Below are positions 40,301 through 52,300 of a DNA stretch of 64,000 bases, one piece after another (the first letter of the stretch is position 1; the number at the start of each line of letters is the position of its first letter). The position numbers were made by a program, and so were the translations under genes. Where the stretch lies: NCBI GenBank assembly GCA_949987565.1, contig OX465114.1:8908188-8972187 (forward strand), given 5' to 3'. This stretch comes from Luidia sarsii (lineage: Eukaryota > Echinodermata > Asteroidea > Paxillosida > Luidiidae). Under the pieces are notes generated by a model. That model was not told the origin of the DNA. It saw only the letters and a list, made by a program, of their open reading frames with translations, and made no database searches.

Positions 40301-43300
40301 CTTTGTCAAGAGATTATCCGTTCGAAAAAGGGCCCTTTGTGCGTCGTCAATGGACCGTAACGGACCTGTGTGTGTGGGTTCGTGTACGCTGCTGACAATC
40401 CCTGACCGCAGACTCCAGCCTCCACTCCAGGCAGTCAAATCTTAGAGTTGGTCGGCCACAAACGAGCGTACAGATTACGGTAAAGAATGTGGGGGGAATT
40501 CCAATGCCAGACCGACGACCGTTGGGCTGTGTGGCATGCAAAGACAATGTCCCCCGCGTGCTTTCAGCTGCAGCGCGGTATCTCTCGATCCTCCACAGTA
40601 AAAGTCCCACAATTGCACAATTACTGCTGCTAATCTTGCAATTCATGTGGCAACGTGCGTCAAAAAGGGTCTTTGTACTGATTCATAATGCTTTGTTCTA
40701 AGCTGAAAAGAGTCTTTGTTTAGAATGTGGACAATAGTGGTGCCCGGATTCGGAGGGCCCCGTTGCAAAGGCAATCCAATTGACCTCCGGATTCGGAGGT
40801 CCCGGCGCGAAGTGGTTAAAGGCCCTATACAACATTGGTAAAGGTCAAAAGATTGCCACAGTGTGTGTGTTAAAATAGTTGCAGACTACTTAAAGGCCCT
40901 ATACAACATTGGTAAAGGTCAAAAGATTGCCACAGTGTGTGTTCAAATAGTTGCAGACTACTTAAAGGCCCTATACAACATTGGTAAAGGTCAAAAGATT
41001 GCCACAGTGTGGGTGTTAAACCATTGAAAATCCCCAAAAAGCAATACTGCGAAGGTTTTAGCTGAAATGGTAATCTGAGAATGTAGAAAAATGCAAAAAA
41101 ACATCACGTTCATACCGTTCTGTAGTGTAAGAAATAGTTTATTACTCGCGTGTAATAAAATATTTGTCAAGGTTTGAGTGAATATTTCTCAAAAAGTACA
41201 GCATCCCAGACTGAAGATTTCAACATGAGGATTCTTTCATGACCATCTGTGTGAATTAGAAGGAAATCTGTGGACATCGATGTTTCCCGATCTTCCCAAT
41301 GTTGTATTGGGCCTTTAATACTGATTTTTTTTACAGTGGATAACCGATACACTGAACATTCGTCTATAACGAACATGCCCTTTGGCCCCCAATTTTTGTA
41401 TAAAAATAGTTGTTGTGATTCAATCCCACAAACACAATAATGATGAACATGTATGTGCCTACACAAGTCTTAATTTTTTGATCATACCAAAAACAAAAAA
41501 TTAAATAATATTAATTAAATAATTCATCTTTTGGATAACATTAGACAAAGCTGAAGCTGAAGGACTTCCTAAATTTTGATTTTGATTTTGATTTTTTTGG
41601 GGGGGCATTTCAGTTTGCAATTTTTTTTTGGCATATTACTTGAGAAAGACAATTTTTTTTTCACTGACAGGATGATATTCTGTCCCGGCTGCCTCATCTG
41701 AAGACCTACCAGCTCTGAGATGACGGTGGGCCACAGTCCGGTCAGGTGGTGGGGAGAGATGCGCAGGAGGAGGACGCGGAAGCAGGCGAAGACCTGCTCC
41801 TGGACAGCGGGCCCGGGGCTCTGCCGCAGGCTCTCGGCCAGCCGCTCCTGGATGTCCGGCAGGAAGCGCACGTACTGGTCCGTCTGGCTGCAGAAGAGGG
41901 TGAAGCTGAGGCGCTTGAGCAGCTGGGCCCGCTGGTCCATCTCCGCCTCGCGGCTGGTGAAGAGGTTCAGGGAGGTGTTCTGGAAGGCGGCCACTCGAGC
42001 TGTGACGGGGGAGAGGAGAGGAGAGGAGAGAGGAGGAGGATGACTGACTAAGAGGGTGGAGATTCCTGATGAGGCATGCTCACATTGATACCATGTACAT
42101 TAATTCTTTCCAGATTAAGTGGAGGAGTGGGGAGGGGAGGGGAGGGGAGGGGAGGGGAGGGGAGGGGAGGGGAGGGGAGGGGAGGGGAGGGGAGGGGAGG
42201 GGAGGGGAGGGGAGGGGAGGGGAGGGGAGGGGAGGGGAGGGGAGGGGAGGGGAGGGGAGGGGAGGGGAGGGGAGGGGAGGGGAGGGGAGGGGAGGGGAGG
42301 GGAGGGGAGGGGAGGGGAGGGGAGGGGAGGGGAGGGGAGGGGAGGGGAGGGGAGGGGAGGGGAGAGGAGGGGAGGGGAGAGGAGAGGAGGGGAGGAGAGG
42401 GGAGGGGAGGTGAAAGGAGGGGACAGGAAGGGACAGGACAGGACAGGACAGGACCAATACTTACCCATGAGGTCTCTGAACGTTGTCTTGTCATGCGTCA
42501 TCAGGTTGTCAATCACTGGTAGCCAACTGGTGCACAACGGTATTAAAAAAAGCAGGGTTACAAGGGATGAACATTATCCTCAACAATAAAAATAAAAACA
42601 GGAAAAAGACTGTACTGGGACAAAAATCTTCATGTTAACCATGCTGGTACTCTACCACCTGAGCTATCCAGCCCTTAGTTGAGTGAGTGAGGGGGGGGGG
42701 GACATTCCCGAATGGTCAACAATCTTTCCTGCCAGTTAGATGCATATAACTATTAACTGTGGCATATCTGAAGGGATTACAACCCTCAGTTTCATTGAAA
42801 TGCAAACGACAAAACTCAATGTCCTGTAAACCCCTGAGTCACAGCAGGATGTGCACATGGGGCAGATTGTTCACTGAAACTCCCCATACATGTAGGCTTG
42901 CCACGTCCCTCGGTGCGCTGACTTACTTGTGGATGGAGACGATGTCCACCTGGAAGAAGGCGGGGTCCAGCAGCAGATCAAAGGCGTCTTTCTTCCAGGA
43001 CTTGCGGGTGTACTGGTACCCGCTCAGGCTGGACAGCAGGGCCGTGCAGGCCCGGAAACTGGGCGTGTTGTGCGAACTGAGACACAAAAGAAAAAAGACA
43101 ACAACAAAATCAGGCATTAATTCAAAAACCTTTTTCGTGACAAAAAAAGTGAAGTGAAGTAAATACAAAAAAACTGTTGGAAACTGCTGACTGACTAAAA
43201 TGACATGCAATAATATAAATCTCAAACGTTAGAGGGCCTGACGTTTTGATCCAAGCAGGACCTTTCTCAAAGGCAATGTGACAAGGACATGCATGAACAC

Positions 43301-46300
43301 AGACAGTCAGAGGAAGTAAAGCCCTGACACACATTGACAGAAGAAAGAACAAAAGGAAAGGGAGTGGAGGGGAATTGAAGAAAGGGAGAAACAAAAAATC
43401 AGTCATTCTCTGGCTTTTGAGAGAGATCCTGCTAGGATCGAAATGTCAGCCCCTTCTAATTTTGATTTTTGGTCATTTTAGCCAGTAAACGGCATGTTCA
43501 CAATGTAGGAGGGCTTCATTCAGAGAATTCATTCATTCAAATAACATTAAGTCTCTCAAGGTTGTTAGCTCAGCACGTACATGTAGCTCACCGTGTGCGC
43601 TGAACTTTTATTTCTGCTTCAAGAGGTCGTGAGACCATTATCTGTCCTGGTTGAGGCAGAAATCTCACCAAAAGTTCAGCGCACACGGTGAACTACGTGC
43701 TGAGCTAACAACCTCGAGAGAATTTTTCCTCAGCAGATACCAGTAGCTCTGGTGTGCGCCGGCCTTAAGAGCCCCCAGACATGGCCGCGTCCACGTAGAC
43801 GGGGTCAAATGGCTCTATAGCAAAGCCCCTCAACCACTGCAGGGCCTACCTGTGGTTCTTGAGGTAGGGGGTGACGTTGTGCATGATGGAGGTGAGCAGG
43901 GGTACCACCTTCTCCTTCTCGTCGCTGCCGTAGACCATGTCCAGCAGAGTGGCCAGAAGCTGGAACCAAGACAGAGACAAGACCATGAAAGAGTCAAAGC
44001 ACATCATCAAAGTCAATCAGGGTTCGCACTACACGACATACAATCCCCACCCATTGCTCACTGCTTCGCTGTTTGTTTGACTCTAATTGAAAAAAGCTGC
44101 ATCTGCTTTGTGTGATCCCCGAGCTGCCATAGCCAGGTTTATATCAATTAGATGTTTGCATCTGAATGAAAGCGGGGGTGTGATCCCTGGAGATATACGG
44201 CAGTTAATGGTTGAATTGCTTCTGACTGGCGCCCCCACCCCGGCAAAGACTAGTTGATCATCAAAGGGCTGGATAGCTCAGATGGAAGAGCACTGGTACG
44301 TTAATCCAGAAATCTTGGGTTAATGTTTGGGTAAAAAAAGAAGATGCGGGCAGCTCGGCTGGGATTCGAACCCACTCCTCCTTTGTACATGTGTAGTGCA
44401 GATGTATGAACCACTTTACAATCAGCCGTGTCGTGGATGCGATTCTGTGTAGGGGCGGGTATCAGTCTAATCGCAGATATATTATTTTGCATCAGTGAGA
44501 ATGAAATTCAACGAGGCTTTTGCCTTGCTTGACTTATAATGAGTACTATATGGTTTGAATCTGTATGGAAGGGGGCAGGGGGGTTGGGTGTGGGGGGATA
44601 CAGCATTCAATAATAGATGTACCGGTACATTTTTTTGGTCAATTTGTGAGAATGTAAATCCATGGGTATGCTCGGCATGTAAGCTCCGTTGTCAATGAAA
44701 CTGGAGCCAAACCTAAGCCTAAGCCTAAAAAGGCTGTGGAGTGCTGCACTGGTCCGTTCTTGGGGACTCACTAACAGCGCCCTCATGAGCCCACAGCCAG
44801 CCAGCCAGCCAGCCTACCTACCTCTGCCAGGAGGTTCAGGGCTTGCACACTGTACTGGGAGTAGTTCTTGGCATTGTTGGTTGGCGTGCCAGACGGAGTC
44901 GCCGTGTCGGTCTCCGATGACAAATCGCCGCCGGAATTCTCAGCAGCTGTAAAAAAAGAAAAGAAAGGAAAGAAAACATCAAGGAAGGAATTGTAAAACT
45001 AACAAATTGTAGAAAACATGAAGGACATCATAAAGCTAGCAATTTTGGTAACTGTTTACAAACAAAATCAATCAACAGCCATATGGTATTGCAGCAAGTG
45101 TGTACAAAACACCTCTAAAAAGCCTAATATGATGAATCATTTGGAACCAGCCTTGGGACCGAAATAAAAACATCTGCTTAGCGGAAATAAAAATCTGTTA
45201 AGCAGAAATACAAATCTGCTAAGCGGGAAAATCTGCTAAGCGGATGTAAAAATCTGTTAAGCAGAAAAAATATCTGCTAAGCAGAAAAAGAAAATTGCTC
45301 AGCAGAAATGAAAATCTGCTCAGCAGAATTTTAAAAATCTGCCAAGCAGATAGAAAAAAATCTGCTGGGCAGAAATAAAATATCTGCTTAGCAGAAATTT
45401 AAAAAAATGCTAAGCAGAAATCCAAATTTGCTAAACAGCAATTGAAATCTGTTAGCATAAATCAAAAGCAGGCCTGTGTGTCACATACTGTCGGCCTGCG
45501 TAGCCGTCTGCTCCTGGGTATTGATCTTGACGGAGACGTTGCGGCGTAGCCAGGTGGACTGCTCCAGAGAGGAGCCAGTGATGGTGTTACACGCCTCCAC
45601 CAGCCTCTGGGTCACCTCCTGCAACTCCTTCTGGTCCTTGCGGTCCTCAAAGGCCGGAATCTTGTGCACAATCTCATTCAGGATGCTGGAAAACAGGGAG
45701 GGGAGTGGAGTGGAGCGGGGAAGGGAGGAAAGATAAGGAGGTAGAAATCAAATTTGTTTACTGTCACAACCACAAAAAAAATAGTTAGTGGTGGCACCGT
45801 GTATGATGAACTGTGACACTTCTTGCCCTTGGTCCTACTTTGATTGAAATATCAGGCCCTCTGAATTTGGGGGAATTTTGACACTGCAGTAAGGTCAAAT
45901 TTCAGGCAATTCACGCTGAAGGTAGCACGTCGAGAATAATTCAAGGTGACACCGTGTCAAATACGAGATCCATGTCTCTTTCTGAGTTATGCGGTATTGT
46001 GAAGAAGCAGTGGACTGCAACACTTCAGAAACAGTAAACTCTGATATAGTGCTATAGATCCTCTGCAGGCTGAAAAAAAAAGTCGCTCTCTCAAAACCTC
46101 CAATTCTAGAAATTGGAAGCGAACTGATACTCCAAACATTTGACTGCAGCGGGCTGGACTGATCCTCGCCCGCGGCTGAGAAATTGTCGCTGCGGGGACT
46201 TGCAACTCACCGCAGCAGGAGGAACTGTCCGGGCGGGGCCAGGGCCAGCTGCTGTCCTTCCTTCAGCAGCGACAGCAGCGACTGCCACGAGTCTCGCACC

Positions 46301-49300
46301 GACATGACGGACATGCGGCTGATGTAGCAGTAGACAAACTGCAGCATGCTGGTCTCCAGCCCAGGCTGGTCCTGAGAGGATTGAAATAAAAAATGACAAA
46401 GATTAACGAATCGGACAAACCTTCACCCCATCCTCCCAATCTATTGACAATGGAAAGAAAAACTGGACTTGCATGGACTTGCTGGACTTGCATTTCAGTC
46501 ATCTGTAAGCATACTGAAAATTGATGGGATTTCAAGGGTTTTCATGGTGGAGGTAGCAAGTCAAGGGTGGTTTGCAGTGACACCATGTGTCTCTTTTAGG
46601 CGGGCTCTCCCGGCACCACTATTGTTTAAGTTTTAAACGAAAACTCTTTTCAGCCTAGAACAAAGCAATATGTTGCACGTCAAAGTTTAACGCAAGTCGC
46701 CACATGAATTGCCACGATTAGCGCCAACAATTGCACTACTGTGGGACATACACTGTGAACTATTGAGGAATAGTGCACTGCCACGGGAGATTTGCGTAAT
46801 TCCACCCTCAGCAAAAAAAAAAAAAAAAAAAACGGAGAGGCCAGAGCCAGGAAAGAGCATCACCCACCTTGTCCCTGATGGTGAACGGTGGGGCCTTGAG
46901 CACCTGCTTAATGGTCTGAACCAGGGTGTCTGTCGGCATGGCCCGGATTGCACTGACCAACTCCACCAGAACCACCTGCTCCTCTGAAGCGGACGGCACA
47001 GCCTGCGACGAAAAAATGAAAATTTTAAATGACTGATCACAATTTGATTCTGAAATGACCTATGTCAGTGTGTAGATAGATATAGCATAATGTTTGCGTC
47101 GTTTAGGATGTAATTCAATGAGGGTTTGCCATGCTCAGCACTGGGCACTCAGTGTTTATTACATCAAGCAGGGCAAACCCTCACTGATTTATATTGGTTT
47201 GGTAAGTTTGAAGCAAAGATGTTCTAGTGCGTGAAGCGCGCAAGATAGCCTACTCCTGCGAGATCAAACGCATCCGGGTAAAGTACACACTGGGTGCCAT
47301 TTTAGCAAGCAAAGTCGCACACATTCTCTCTATTTCGTGGTCACATCACATCAAAGGTTATCATCACATACTGTTCACGCATCCAAAGTTGTATCTATTT
47401 AATTGTTTGTGACTATCTCGCTTCATTTTTGGAGCACTAAAGCGAACGACAGATTCCATTACTTACTAAAATGGCGTCCAGTGCGTACTTCACCTTTTGC
47501 TCGGAGTAGTCCATCTTGCGCGCTTTGCGCACTATAAGATCTTTGGTTAGAAGTGATTTGACTGGTTTGAATTTACTCCGGCAAAGATCAGCTGACTATT
47601 TAGAGAGGCTGCCTTCTAAGCGCTGGATAGCTCCGATAGTAAGAGCGCTAGTATGCAAAAAAAAAAACCTAGAGGATCCCGGGTTCAAGTGTCAGTCGAG
47701 GCGAATTTTCTTTGGCCACATAAAAAAATGGTTTGAATTTAGCGTGAAGCAACCCAGTGTACTCAATTAAATGCATTCAGAAAGTGATTGAGTGAGTAAA
47801 ACTAGCTGTGGGGGCGCACGACGCGCATTCTTCCTCACTGTTGCTGGCTTGGGGGCGCTCTTCTTGCGCCAGTCGCTCCAGACCACGCCGATGGCCGCCA
47901 GCAGGTTGACCGGATGGTGCAGCGCGATGGGGCTCAGCAACTCCAGGATCTGCTGTCTGGTGCCCTGTTAACGACCGACAGCAAAAACCCAATAAATAAA
48001 CAAAGCCAATGTCAGCTAAGAGCGGGGCACCACAATACTATAGCCTGACATCGGGAGGGACAAGAGCACCCACAAATTTGCATGGAACTCTTGACAATGC
48101 ACAGATTGGCATGGCAGGCTATTCTCAACTGAAATATTGCAGTCCCAAAACCCTTTCGTTGATTCTGACGACCACAGTTAGTAACAATGAGGGTTTGTTC
48201 TGGTCCATCATACAATAGATATATTGTGATTTGGTATCGGTAAGAATGCATCTATAACACCTGTTGTACAGGTTCAAATCTAACACACGTTCTCCCCAGC
48301 TCTGTGCTAAGTGGTTAAGACGCCTGCACTAGAAACCAGCTGAAGCAGGTTCGAATCCTGCCCGAGATGCTTGTGTTGTTTTTTTCCCCTCAAAACAGCA
48401 ATTGCCCAAAGCAGTTTTAAGCACACACCCCACAAAGTGCAATCGACTACCCGCCAGGGCAAACTCTCATTGAATTACATTCTCACCAACGCAAAAAAAA
48501 TCACAATGTATCTACAAAGTTACTTTTACGTTACAACCATTCTTCTAGCTACAACTGTAATGGCATTGGCAAGCACTGACAAGATTAACTTGCATGATCC
48601 AATGAGGGTTTGCCCTTTGTACGGTCTTGGATCACTACAGCAGAACCATACAAAGCTTTCATACAATTCTCCGCATCCGAATATGGCCGCCATAAAATTT
48701 TGCTACGGTGGCACATTTTTGCCATCCAAGAAAAAAAAATTAAAAAAAAACCCACCCTGTCTGGGCGCAACTCAGCATCAGAAATAACAAGAGTTCCCGA
48801 TTTAAATTATAGAGTGTACAGGTAGTTGGGCTGTTTCCATTGGAGAGTTGATTTAAGAAAACATCTTCCATCGGAGGTTTTCCCGAGATCAAGACAGGTA
48901 CAAGTAGGTGACTAGTTAGTCTTGCCCATCCCTTGATTTCCGGCGACCATTAATGCCTGGCCAACAAGGCCGCTGACAGAAAACAGGTTTTAGGTGGCCT
49001 TCTGAGCACCACTTTGGAGGCTTGAAGGCCAATTCTTATTGGCCAGGGGCACCAAGGCCACTGATTGCTGCCTATCGTAAGAGGGACCTACCAGTTTGTA
49101 ACTTTCAGTAAGACAGTCTCAAAGATTTAGCGGGCCTGACATTTTGATCCTACCAGGACCTTTCTGAAAGGCAGATCTTGTGGCTCTGCCTTTGAGTAAG
49201 GACCTACTAAGGTTGAAACCTTGTGCCCTCTTCATTTTTTTTTTTCGATTTGCATTTTGGCAATTTACAAGTCAGTAAGCAGTTTGCAACATTTTTGTGT

Positions 49301-52300
49301 TACTATTAGTTGAACAATTGAAAAAAAGAAAAAAGAAGACGAAACGGACATTAAAAAAGAAAGAAAGAAACAAGTTTGTAAGGGTCAAACTTGATGCATT
49401 GTCTGACAATTAGTTGTACAAGACTCAGAACTCGGAACTGACAATTCTTGACACACTTTCTACTCAGCATGCAAATAAACAGAATTCAAACACACAAAAA
49501 ATCAACAACAAAAATTGAAAACCAGAATTTGGTTGAAAAAGGTAATGGGCATATTCATTTACAAGAAAAATCCACACAAAGGTAAAGTATAAACAGAAAT
49601 ATTTGTTATTGAACCAAAAAAAAGTTCAGAATGCACTCTTTCAGCTGAGTGTTAGACCAATTTTATGATTAAATTTGCTTTTTGTGCCTCTAGAATCGGA
49701 TTTTCAAAACCAGAGGCCGACAAGATATCGCAGAAACCTTCGCAAGACAACCGGTTGGTACTTAAAGTACTCGAAGTCCAAATTGTTAAATTTCTTCCAG
49801 AAATAGAAAAAAAGGTTGAATCTGAAAATGTTTCTGGGGCAGAGGTCTCAATCTAAACCAGGATCATTTTTCCGAGCAAAAACTGTCTTGGCGAGGGGAT
49901 AATTCTGCCAGGATCAAGGCATCTAGCCCTCTGACGTTTGAAATTTAAACTTCAGTTAAATGTAGGTCAGCAATGTTTTTTTCTCAAACTGATTCTTAAA
50001 ACTCTGGCATGTTTTGGGGTTTTTTTCAATAGTGAAATATCTGTCTGACTGATTGACATGAATGATTTTCAAAGCAAATTTCAAACATCTGCGAGCTCCG
50101 CATACATGTGGGCTCTAAACATTTGAATACAATAAACTCAAAGTATTTCACTCAAACAAATAAAGGGAAAACTGAGTGGGAACTTTTAAGCAATTTTTGG
50201 TCTTCTTTTTAAAATGGCAAAGATAACTTTGACTCGACTGGGACCTGAGTTGCAATGCTGCATCCACTTTGAGTGATCCCCGAGCTGCTGTAGCCAGGTT
50301 TACAACCATTGGTTGTTTGCATCTGAATGAAAGCGGGGGCGTGATTCCTGGAGATATACGGCAGTTAAGTTAATGGTTAAATACTTCCGACTGGTGCCCC
50401 TAACCTAGACTATTAGGGAAGGCGACCATCTGAGGGCTGGAGAGCTGGTGCGCAAAACCAGAGGTCTCAGGTTTCAAGTCCCAGTCCAGTCAATGTTTTC
50501 TTTGCTATTTTTCAAACTATTTGACCGAAAAAAAATATTTTTTTTTAGCAAAAACTTTGGACAATAAGTTTTAAACTGAAAACAAAATCCTGTCTGTCTG
50601 GCCGGCTGATACTAAGCCATTAGTCATCTTTATGTAAGCTAAATGGTTATTTCTCATTACGCATAATCTAAGATACAAATCAGACAATGTACGTATGTTA
50701 ACTTGCCACTGCAAAGTATCATTCACATAGCTCTACTGAGATGTGAGGCTCTAGGCCAGTGGTTTATAACTACTTCCTAATGAGTCTGAGGGAGCCTGAG
50801 GGGTTGCTGCTGGCAGAACCTTTCTCAGCAAATGAATCTGGGGTCGATTTCACTAACGCTTTGCTAAGTCTGAAATCCATCGCAACATCGCGATGGGTTT
50901 CAGGACCTACCGATCGAGTTTGGCGTTTGCGATGATCGCAAAGCGTTAGTGAAATCGGCCCCTGATCCTTTGAGAAAGGTCCTGCTCGGATCGAGACCAG
51001 AGGCTTGTTCTTTTGTTGGTGATTTATGTCAGCAAGCAATTCTGCATCAATTCGAGTGTGAGAGAGAGATGCTTTACTACGGCTCTGCTCAGTTTTTGTC
51101 CGCATGGGATGGCTGCAAAATAGGCGACTAGGAAAGGGATATCTGCTCTCTGCAATTGGCACAAGAGGGGGGCAGTGATCGAACTGACAACAGTCACTGA
51201 GCCGTCGTCACCCCATCTACTGTACCAACTCCCCACCAAGCACACAGTGCGCACAACTCTACCCACTGTGTTCACGCTCTCCCATGCAAGTCAATATACG
51301 CACACAGTATCAAAGAGAGGCCACAACGATACAAGGCACTAGGGCGGGTTGTGTTGTGTTGTGTGGTTTTTACCGGTTTTTGTCTTGTGTCTTACCTCTA
51401 AGGACAGCTGGGCACCGTTATGCCAATGAGAAATAACACAAGGAAGAAACGTACAAGTAGGTTACTGCTCTGCCTGTACAAAAGTTATGCCTTCAAGCAG
51501 CTACATTACATGCACATAGGCATGGGCTAGAAGAGCTACTGAACAACTAAACTACAGATCTACACGATGGACATGGATGGGTAGGTCAATAGTGCTGATA
51601 GGAAACTCATGTACAAACAGTAGAATGCATGTGCCAATTCCAGGATAGCATAAGCAACAGGCACACAGCTAGACTGGATTGTAATCTACATGTATTAAAA
51701 TGAAGGTAACACTTGTAGAGTATCACTGAACATGACAAGCGGTCGATTTAATCAAACTCATCGTAACCTATGTAGAACCAATCGCAAGACAGTCAGCAAT
51801 GCCCAGACACCACACACCGACACACGTCCATCACAAGTCAAGATGGGTTATCGATCGTAAGTTGAGTTACGATGCGTCGTAAGGCTTTGTGCAATCAACA
51901 CCAGGAAGTCCATCCCATGCACGTTTATATGCATACAGAAATTTCATTAAAAATAAATGGCAAGTTGAAAATCGAAGCATATGCTGCAACCATGGAAGGC
52001 ACTGGGTGACCGAGAACATTGCTCTTGGGAGAGTGTGGAGTCTACACTCATGCACTATGGAAGCATTGAACTTGTAGCGCATTCATTTATGCTACACTGT
52101 ACCAAACCCTTGTTAACTACACACACTGTACAGTACATGTACTGTACGTAATGTACATGGACTAATATGATGCCATGCAAATACATGTGCATACATGTAT
52201 GTGATTGGTGCATTACATTCTCTATAAATGTCTGTGCACACATGTACAGTACATGTGCATGTAAATGTACAGTGTGCAACTGTACATGCACATGTAGATG

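Noticed and set aside
42048..42589. Proline/serine- and glycine/arginine-rich open frames
   Set aside because: They are translations of the (GGGGA)n repeat in a DOP1 intron.
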